Positions 59,052 to 64,000 of a stretch of 64,000 bases of DNA are shown here, in pieces (position 1 is the stretch's first letter; the number at the start of each line of letters is the position of its first letter). The position numbers and the translations under genes are program-made. This DNA comes from DAOUAE01 sp034433795 (GTDB lineage: Bacteria > Chloroflexota > UBA6077 > FW602-bin22 > DAOUAE01): NCBI GenBank assembly GCA_034433795.1, contig DAOUAE010000053.1, positions 1-64,000 on the forward strand, written 5' to 3'. Under the pieces are notes generated by a model that searched no databases, was not told the DNA's origin, and was given only the letters and a program-made list of their open reading frames with translations.

Positions 59052-60038
59052 ATGCCACACATTGTGATCCCCGACGACGACCCACCGGTCTACCAGGGCC
59101 ACCCGGAACTGGAGCGCCTGCGGACGCTGGGCGAGGTCACGGTCTACCACCGACGGGCGACCAGCCCTGAGGAGTTCCTCGAACGGCTGCGGCCGGCCGA
59201 TATCGTCCTCAATGTCCGGGCCTACTCGCGTTTCAGCCGCGAGGTCCTGGAGGCGCTGCCGCGCCTGCGGCTCATCTCGGTGCTGGGGACGGGGACCGAC
59301 AACATCGACCTCGAGGCCGCCACCGCCCTGGGCATCGTCGTCACCAACACCCCCGGCGCCTCGACTGTCTCGGTGGCCGAGCTGACCATCGCCCTGATGC
59401 TGGCCGCCGCCCGGCATCTGGCCTGGGCCGACCGGACGGTGCGGGCTGGCCGCTGGGAGCATCGTCAGGGCAGCGAACTGCGGGGGAAGACCTTAGGGAT
59501 CATCGGTCTGGGGGCCATCGGTCAGGAGGTAGCCCGTCTGGCCCGTGGCCTGGGTCTGCGGGTCATCGCCTGGAGTTTCACCCCCGATCCGGCCCGGGCG
59601 GCGGCCTGCGGGGCTGAGCTGGTGGACCTCGAGACCCTGCTGACTCAGGCCGATATCGTCAGTTTGCACCTGCGGGCCTCACCCCGATCGGTCGGATTGC
59701 TGGACCGTCAGGCCATCTTCCGACTCAAGCGCGGCGCTATCCTTATCAACACCGCCCGTGGCGCGCTGGTGGATGAGGAGGCGCTGGCTGACGCACTGGA
59801 GCAGGGGCACCTGGCGGCGGCCGGGCTCGATGTCTTTGCCGTCGAGCCTCTGCCACCGGAGAGCCGGCTCCGGCGGCTGGAGAACGTTGTTCTCAGCCCG
59901 CACATGGGCTGGGTCACGGCCGAGGCCAGCGCCCGGCTGACCCGCCTGCCGGTTGACAACATCGCCGCCTATCTGGCTGGCCAGCCGACCTGTGTGGTCA
60001 ACCCGGCCGCCCTGGCGCATCCGCGCCAGCGGGGTTAA
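59052..60038 (+). CDS. D-isomer-specific 2-hydroxyacid dehydrogenase
   Basis: The 328-residue NAD-dependent dehydrogenase has the nucleotide motif LGIIGLGAIGQEVARLARGLGLRVIAW. The active-site residues lie in INTARGALVDEEALADAL (Arg), LDVFAVEPLPPES (Glu) and LSPHMGWVTAEA (His). The GTGTDNIDLEAATALGIVVTNTPGAS block is typical. The substrate (glycerate, phosphonate or other) is unknown. ATG 59052 follows GGGAGAGG. The convergent gene shares the last 4 nt. Confidence 0.92.
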   Translation: MPHIVIPDDDPPVYQGHPELERLRTLGEVTVYHRRATSPEEFLERLRPADIVLNVRAYSRFSREVLEALPRLRLISVLGTGTDNIDLEAATALGIVVTNTPGASTVSVAELTIALMLAAARHLAWADRTVRAGRWEHRQGSELRGKTLGIIGLGAIGQEVARLARGLGLRVIAWSFTPDPARAAACGAELVDLETLLTQADIVSLHLRASPRSVGLLDRQAIFRLKRGAILINTARGALVDEEALADALEQGHLAAAGLDVFAVEPLPPESRLRRLENVVLSPHMGWVTAEASARLTRLPVDNIAAYLAGQPTCVVNPAALAHPRQRG

Positions 60039-60487
60039 TGCCGGCCGGCGTCGTCCTCGCTCTCGGGAGGCTCCTCGGCGGCGAAGAAGCCGCGCAACTG
60101 GTCGAGCCGCTGGCGCAGATCCGGCTCATCCACCGGCGCCTCCGGCAGGCGCAGGGCCCGCAGTTCCTCCTCGGTCCGCATTCTGAGCAGGAGGTCGAAG
60201 ACCTTAAGGAGCAGGTCCCGCCCCACCCGGAAGCCGTAGGGATCGGTGTGGGTGCGGCGGACGTGGTAGTCGATGGCCCAGCACTCGTCCTCGGTCACCA
60301 CGATCGGCAGGGCCGCCGGCGGGTCACCCCGCTGCCGACGGGCTTCGAACTCCTTGATGACCGCGAAGATTTTGAGCAACAGGTTCTTGCCAACCGGCCG
60401 GCCCTCCTCGGTCCAGGTGTGCCGGATCACGTCTTCGATGGTCCAGGCCTCGGCCTCGGTGACGTACAGTACCCCTTCACCCCCCAT
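60035..60487 (-). CDS. Unknown protein with an internal tandem duplication
   Basis: The 150-residue acidic protein contains two copies of one unit of about 40 residues. Copy one (9-48) has VTEAEAWTIEDVIRHTW, then VGKNLLLKIFAVIKE; copy two (64-102) has VTEDECWAIDYHVRRTH, then VGRDLLLKVFDLLLR. No family is recognised. I chose ATG 60487, 8 nt after AGGAGG; a GTG three codons earlier overlaps the ribosome site. It looks soluble and helical. Confidence 0.75.
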   Translation of the reverse strand: MGGEGVLYVTEAEAWTIEDVIRHTWTEEGRPVGKNLLLKIFAVIKEFEARRQRGDPPAALPIVVTEDECWAIDYHVRRTHTDPYGFRVGRDLLLKVFDLLLRMRTEEELRALRLPEAPVDEPDLRQRLDQLRGFFAAEEPPESEDDAGRH

Positions 60488-60519
60488 ACTGCTCACCTCC
60501 TTCCGTCACCGCTCGGCAA

Positions 60520-60528
60520 ATTGTAGCA
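60520..60528 (-). promoter_or_regulatory. Extended -10 promoter of the duplicated-domain gene
   Basis: The minus strand reads TGCTACAAT with TACAAT at 60520-60525, about 33 nt before the start codon. Confidence 0.55.
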
Positions 60529-60561
60529 AATAACCAGGCGGCCGTCGACCATCACGCACCC

Positions 60562-61347
60562 TCAGACCACCGCCGAGACGCCGCCGTCGATGTTGATGGC
60601 CGTGCCGGTGATGTAGGCGGCGCGGTCCGACGCCAGGAAGGCGACGAGGTCGGCCACCTCCTCAGCCTCACCGACCCGTCCCAGAGGGATGCTCCGGCCG
60701 CGTTCGGCGTAGAACTCCTCCAGGGTCATGCGGTCGGCGTACTGGGCCCGCCAGACGCGCTCGTGCTGGGCGCTCTTGATCGTTCCGACGCAGACGGTGT
60801 TGACGGTGATGCGGTCCGGGGCCAGGTCCTTGGAGAGGGCTTTGGTCAGCGCGATGCCAGCCGCCCGGCTGACCGAGGTCGGCACCGACTGCGGCCCCGG
60901 CTGCTTGCCGCCGATCATGGTGATATTGATAATGCGCCCGGCCGGGCTGCGCCGGAGATAGGGCAGGGCGGCCTGGATCGTCCGGATGGCGCCGAAGAGT
61001 TTGAGGTCGAGATCGGCCCGCCAGTCGTCCTCGCTCACCTGGTCGAAAGCCCGGGCGAAGGCCCGGCCGGCGTTATTGACCAGGATGTCCAGCCGACCGA
61101 AGCGCTCGACGGTGGCCTGGATAAAGCGCTGCACCTCGTCGGTCCGGGTGACGTCGGCCGGGACCGCCAGCACCTCCCCGCCGGTGGCCCGGGCCAGGTC
61201 GCGGGCGGCGGCCTCCAGCACGTCGGGGCGGCGGGCGCAGATGGCCACTTTCGCCCCCTCGCAGAGCAGCCGATAGGCGATGGCCCGGCCGATGCCCTCA
61301 CTGCCGCCGGTGACCGCCGCCACCCGACCGGTCAATCCGAGGTCCAT
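60562..61347 (-). CDS. SDR family protein lacking the catalytic residues
   Basis: The 261-residue protein has a normal Rossmann start (VAAVTGGSEGIGRAIAYRL), NNAG, and a C-terminal ITGTAINIDGG. At the aligned positions of the catalytic Ser, Tyr and Lys it has Met144, Thr157 and Arg161 (NITMIGG and PTSVSRAAG). It should therefore not work as a standard SDR dehydrogenase. It may be a binding or regulatory protein, or use other residues. It overlaps the upstream EamA gene by 16 nt and is probably co-transcribed. Confidence 0.85.
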   Translation of the reverse strand: MDLGLTGRVAAVTGGSEGIGRAIAYRLLCEGAKVAICARRPDVLEAAARDLARATGGEVLAVPADVTRTDEVQRFIQATVERFGRLDILVNNAGRAFARAFDQVSEDDWRADLDLKLFGAIRTIQAALPYLRRSPAGRIINITMIGGKQPGPQSVPTSVSRAAGIALTKALSKDLAPDRITVNTVCVGTIKSAQHERVWRAQYADRMTLEEFYAERGRSIPLGRVGEAEEVADLVAFLASDRAAYITGTAINIDGGVSAVV

Positions 61348-62318
61348 TGCTGCCTCCTTTCCGCCACTGGCTGGGCCTCATTTTTCAGCCGGCTGGGGGC
61401 GCTGTCAATAGCTGGAGGGCGCCCTGGGGTCAGCGTGGCCAGACCCACGGCCACCAGGATGGCGGCGCTGCCCAGCCAGAAGCCGGGACCGAGAGGCTCA
61501 CCCAGAAGCAGCCCGCTCAGAAAGATGCCGACCACCGGCTGAGCGAAGAAGGTCAGGGCCACCACCCTGGCCGGGAGCCTCTCCAGCCCTTTGTACCAGA
61601 GCCACCAGGCCAGGGCGGTGGCGCCCAGCCCCAGGTACAGCAGGTTGACCACCGCCGCCAGGGTCAGCGGGGCCGGCGGCCGGCCGAGCAGTTCGAAAGG
61701 GACGGCCGGGGCCATAAAGGGCAGGCTCCAGAGCACGGCGGCCGCCGTCACCGGCAGCGCGCCGTCGGCCTCGACCAGCGGCTTGCCGAGCACACTGTAC
61801 AGGGCCCAGAAGGCCGCCGCCAAAAGGAGCAGAAGACTGCCCAGGAGGAACGGCCAGCCCGCGGCTGGCGCGGCGAGCGTGGGCGACAGGACCACCAGCA
61901 GACCGGCCGTTCCCAGCAGCAGCGCCAGCAGGGTCCGCCCGGTCAGCGCCTCGCCCAGAAGCAGCCAGGCCAGGAGCACGAGAAAGAGTGGGGTGGTGCT
62001 GGTCAGGACGGCTCCGTAGGCGGCGGTGGCCAGATCAGTGCCCCAGAACTGCGTGGCGAGCGTGAGGGCCAGGATGAGCCCCAGCAGCGGCAGACGCGGG
62101 TGACGCAGCCGCCAGGGCGCCGGCCCGCCGGTCAGCCAGAGACCAGCGCTCAGGGCCAGGCCGCCAATGAGCAGGCGCAGGAATCCAAGGGTCAGGGGCG
62201 GGAGACTGGCGAAACTGACCTTGCTGACGACGTACATCCCACCCCACAGGGCGGCCGCCGCCAGCGGCCAGAGGAGGGCCAGAACCTGAAAGCGATCGCG
62301 CGGTGTGGGGCTACCCAT
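61332..62318 (-). CDS. EamA/DMT family transporter
   Basis: The 328-residue protein has ten predicted membrane helices in two EamA repeats, beginning LAAAALWGGMYVVSKVSFASLPP and FWALYSVLGKPLVEADGA. DMT transporters export amino acids or other small metabolites; the substrate cannot be read from sequence. It is coupled to the SDR-like gene downstream. Confidence 0.9.
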   Translation of the reverse strand: MGSPTPRDRFQVLALLWPLAAAALWGGMYVVSKVSFASLPPLTLGFLRLLIGGLALSAGLWLTGGPAPWRLRHPRLPLLGLILALTLATQFWGTDLATAAYGAVLTSTTPLFLVLLAWLLLGEALTGRTLLALLLGTAGLLVVLSPTLAAPAAGWPFLLGSLLLLLAAAFWALYSVLGKPLVEADGALPVTAAAVLWSLPFMAPAVPFELLGRPPAPLTLAAVVNLLYLGLGATALAWWLWYKGLERLPARVVALTFFAQPVVGIFLSGLLLGEPLGPGFWLGSAAILVAVGLATLTPGRPPAIDSAPSRLKNEAQPVAERRQQWTSD

Positions 62319-62388
62319 CGGGGGGCAGCATACCCCACCACAGACCGGCTGTCAAGCGCCGTGTCAACCGAGAGAGCAAGCGCCAGCC

Positions 62389-62419
62389 TTGACTCGCGCA
62401 CCACGCGGCTGGTACAATT
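62389..62419 (+). promoter_or_regulatory. Promoter of the cysteine desulfurase gene
   Basis: TTGACT (62389-62394), a 19-nt spacer and TACAAT (62414-62419), with TGG directly before the -10. Confidence 0.6.
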
Positions 62420-62455
62420 TTTCGCGATCCGCCGCTTGGAAGGCGAGGTGGGAGC

Positions 62456-63619
62456 ATGCCCGAGATCATTTACCTGGACCACGCCGCGACCACGCCGGTG
62501 GCGCCGGCGGTGCTGGAGGCCATGCTGCCGTTCTTCCGGGAGAAGTTCGCCAATCCGTCGAGCCTCTACGGGCCGGCGCGGGAGGTCCGGCGGGCCATCG
62601 ATCAGGCGCGGGACACGGTCGCGCGGGTCCTGGGCGCCCGCAGCAGCGAGATCATCTTCACCAGCGGCGGCACGGAGAGCGACAACCTGGCGATCAAGGG
62701 CGTGGCGTTCGCCAACCGCCACCGGGGCAACCACATCATCACCTCGCGGGTGGAGCACCACGCGGTGCTTCACACCTGCGAGTACCTGGAGAAGTTCGGC
62801 TTCCGGGTGACCTACCTGCCGGTGGACCGGACCGGGCTGGTGGATCTGAACGCCCTGGAGGACGCCCTCGATGACCAGACGATCCTGGTCTCGATTATGT
62901 ACGCCAACAACGAGGTCGGCACCATCCAGCCGATTAAGGAGATCGCCCAGCTGCTCCGGCCCCGGGGGATCATCTTCCACACCGACGCGGTCCAGGCGGC
63001 TGGAGCCCTGCCGCTCAACGTAGACGACCTGGGCGTGGACCTGCTCAGCCTGTCGGCCCATAAGTTCTACGGGCCGAAGGGGGCGGGAGTGCTCTACGTC
63101 CGGCGCGGCGTCACCTTCTGGCCGCAGCAGCACGGCGGCGGGCAGGAGCGCGGCCGCCGGGCCGGGACGGAGAACGTTCCGGGGATCGTCGGCCTGGCCA
63201 AGGCGCTGGAGCTGGCCGAGCAGAACCGGCCGCAGTACGTCGCCCACTGCCAGGCCCTGCGCGACCGGCTGATCCAGGGGGTGCTGGAGCGCATCCCGGG
63301 TGCGGTCCTCACCGGCCACCCGACCCAGCGCCTGCCCAACAACGCCAGTTTCTGCCTTGAGGGGATCGACGCCGAATCGCTGCTGCTGATGCTGGACCGG
63401 CGGGGCGTCTGCGCCTCGAGCGGTTCGGCCTGCACCTCGGGCTCGCTGGAGCCGTCGCACGTGCTCCTGGCCATGGGGATCCAGTCGCCGCTGGCCCTGG
63501 GCAGCCTGCGGCTGACCGTCGGCCTGGACAACACCCCCGAGCAGATCGACCGCGCGCTGGACATTCTGGTCGAATCGGTCCAGAAGCTGCGGGCCCTGAC
63601 GCCGGCCGCCCGCCGCTGA
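62456..63619 (+). CDS. Cysteine desulfurase, NifS/IscS family
   Basis: The 387-residue PLP enzyme takes sulfur from cysteine for Fe-S clusters and tRNA thiolation. Motifs are IIYLDHAATTPVAP, FTSGGTESDNLAIKG, VEHHAVLHTCEYLE, the PLP lysine in SAHKFYGPKGAG, and the catalytic cysteine loop CASSGSACTSGS. The long loop marks group I (NifS/IscS). No iscU or mnmA follows in the window. It starts at ATG 62456 after GGTGGGAGC. Confidence 0.95.
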   Translation: MPEIIYLDHAATTPVAPAVLEAMLPFFREKFANPSSLYGPAREVRRAIDQARDTVARVLGARSSEIIFTSGGTESDNLAIKGVAFANRHRGNHIITSRVEHHAVLHTCEYLEKFGFRVTYLPVDRTGLVDLNALEDALDDQTILVSIMYANNEVGTIQPIKEIAQLLRPRGIIFHTDAVQAAGALPLNVDDLGVDLLSLSAHKFYGPKGAGVLYVRRGVTFWPQQHGGGQERGRRAGTENVPGIVGLAKALELAEQNRPQYVAHCQALRDRLIQGVLERIPGAVLTGHPTQRLPNNASFCLEGIDAESLLLMLDRRGVCASSGSACTSGSLEPSHVLLAMGIQSPLALGSLRLTVGLDNTPEQIDRALDILVESVQKLRALTPAARR

Positions 63620-63642
63620 GCCCCTCCGGGCCGGCGCCCCCG

Positions 63643-63966
63643 CTAGACCGGGTGGGCGCCTTTCTGGTCATCGGGTCTGGTCGGCGGCCAGCGCCCCTGA
63701 CGCAGCCAGCGCCGCAGGGTCTGGCGGTCGGCCGGAGCGCCACAGACCTGGAGGGCCGGCCCCCAGAGGTCGAGATGCTGGCGGTAGGTGCCGGCCTCCT
63801 GCAGGCGCACCTCCCGTCCCAGGTGCCGTCGGGCCCAGGCCCGCAGCTCGGCCGCAGCGGCCGTCAGATCCGGCAGGTCGCTGAAGACGTGACAGAGCAG
63901 CATGCCCCGCCGGATCCCCAGGTGGGGTATGTCGCGGAGCGCCCGGTGATAGTGGAAGTGGACCAT
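63643..63966 (-). CDS. Unknown protein, possibly DUF4031-like; may extend past the window
   Basis: The 107-residue frame reads MVHFHYHRALRDIPHLG, then CHVFSDLPDLTAAAAELRAWARRHLG, and later GTYRQHLDLWGPALQVCGAPADRQTLRRWLR. The order of a His-Asp turn, helix, second His motif and GAP-helix recalls DUF4031 proteins, but I cannot confirm it. ATG 63966 lacks a strong ribosome site and the frame stays open to the window edge, so the true start may lie outside. It is convergent with the desulfurase gene. Confidence 0.5.
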   Translation of the reverse strand: MVHFHYHRALRDIPHLGIRRGMLLCHVFSDLPDLTAAAAELRAWARRHLGREVRLQEAGTYRQHLDLWGPALQVCGAPADRQTLRRWLRQGRWPPTRPDDQKGAHPV

Positions 63967-64000
63967 CGGCCCCGGGTTGTCGACGGCCGTGCTCCTCTCA

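Overview
The window is strongly GC-rich, densely packed bacterial DNA. Several features point to a Chloroflexota-type, probably thermophilic bacterium. Pyrimidine and threonyl-tRNA synthetase genes are controlled by Gram-positive-style RNA leaders (PyrR attenuator, T-box). DUF951, DUF3090 and DUF3105 genes are present, PyrF is the type 2 form, and RND efflux genes occur without an outer-membrane channel gene. This placement is an inference; no rRNA is present. Promoters often have a TGnTATAAT extended -10 box and a weak -35. The only tRNA seen is a tRNA with a CAU anticodon near the left edge.

Layout. 0.2-1.6 kb: tRNA, a cyclase-family hydrolase and an NfeD-like membrane protein, all on the minus strand. 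1.8-7.5 kb: a flagellar operon flbD-motA-motB-fliL-fliM-fliN/Y-fliO-fliP that stops at fliP, with no fliQ/fliR behind it. 7.6-12.4 kb: metabolic genes (GH51 arabinofuranosidase, SDR, MFS transporter, old-yellow-enzyme reductase). 12.5-15.8 kb: a small unknown gene, glpX, purA and a nuclease-like unknown. 15.8-21.3 kb: a six-gene minus-strand operon (four-module Cys/His protein, unknown, small membrane protein, MoxR ATPase, DUF58, DUF4129) preceded by a promoter and a terminator-type leader. 21.4-26.8 kb: a TetR-controlled RND efflux operon. 26.8-35.2 kb: the PyrR-attenuated pyrimidine operon pyrR-pyrB-pyrC-carA-carB, closing with a membrane-anchored TolB-like propeller.

35.2-40.4 kb: Gfo/Idh/MocA oxidoreductase, glycosyltransferase, unknown, Dps, anmK and thioredoxin. 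40.4-44.2 kb, minus strand: a TrkA-N protein, two MacB/LolD-type ABC ATPases with no permease (one fused to an AbrB domain), and an NtrC-type regulator with a degenerate sigma-54 contact loop and a promoter-proximal terminator. 44.3-46.5 kb: T-box and thrS. 46.7-55.6 kb: DUF3090, CapA-like, Kef-type antiporter cluster, PCD and Nudix genes, DUF3105, a small gene with a near-perfect sigma-28 (FliA) promoter, and a second lipoprotein membrane-fusion adaptor. 55.8-64 kb: a frameshifted DUF983 gene, a receiver-only regulator, pyrF, DUF951, nucleoside hydrolase, D-2-hydroxyacid dehydrogenase, a duplicated-domain unknown, an SDR lacking its catalytic residues, an EamA transporter, a cysteine desulfurase and a last unknown at the edge.

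The items most worth following up are the attenuated Cys/His-MoxR operon, the ABC-AbrB fusion, the sigma-28-driven orphan gene, and the promoter-terminator leader of the atypical NtrC-type regulator. No mobile element, CRISPR array or replication origin was recognised.
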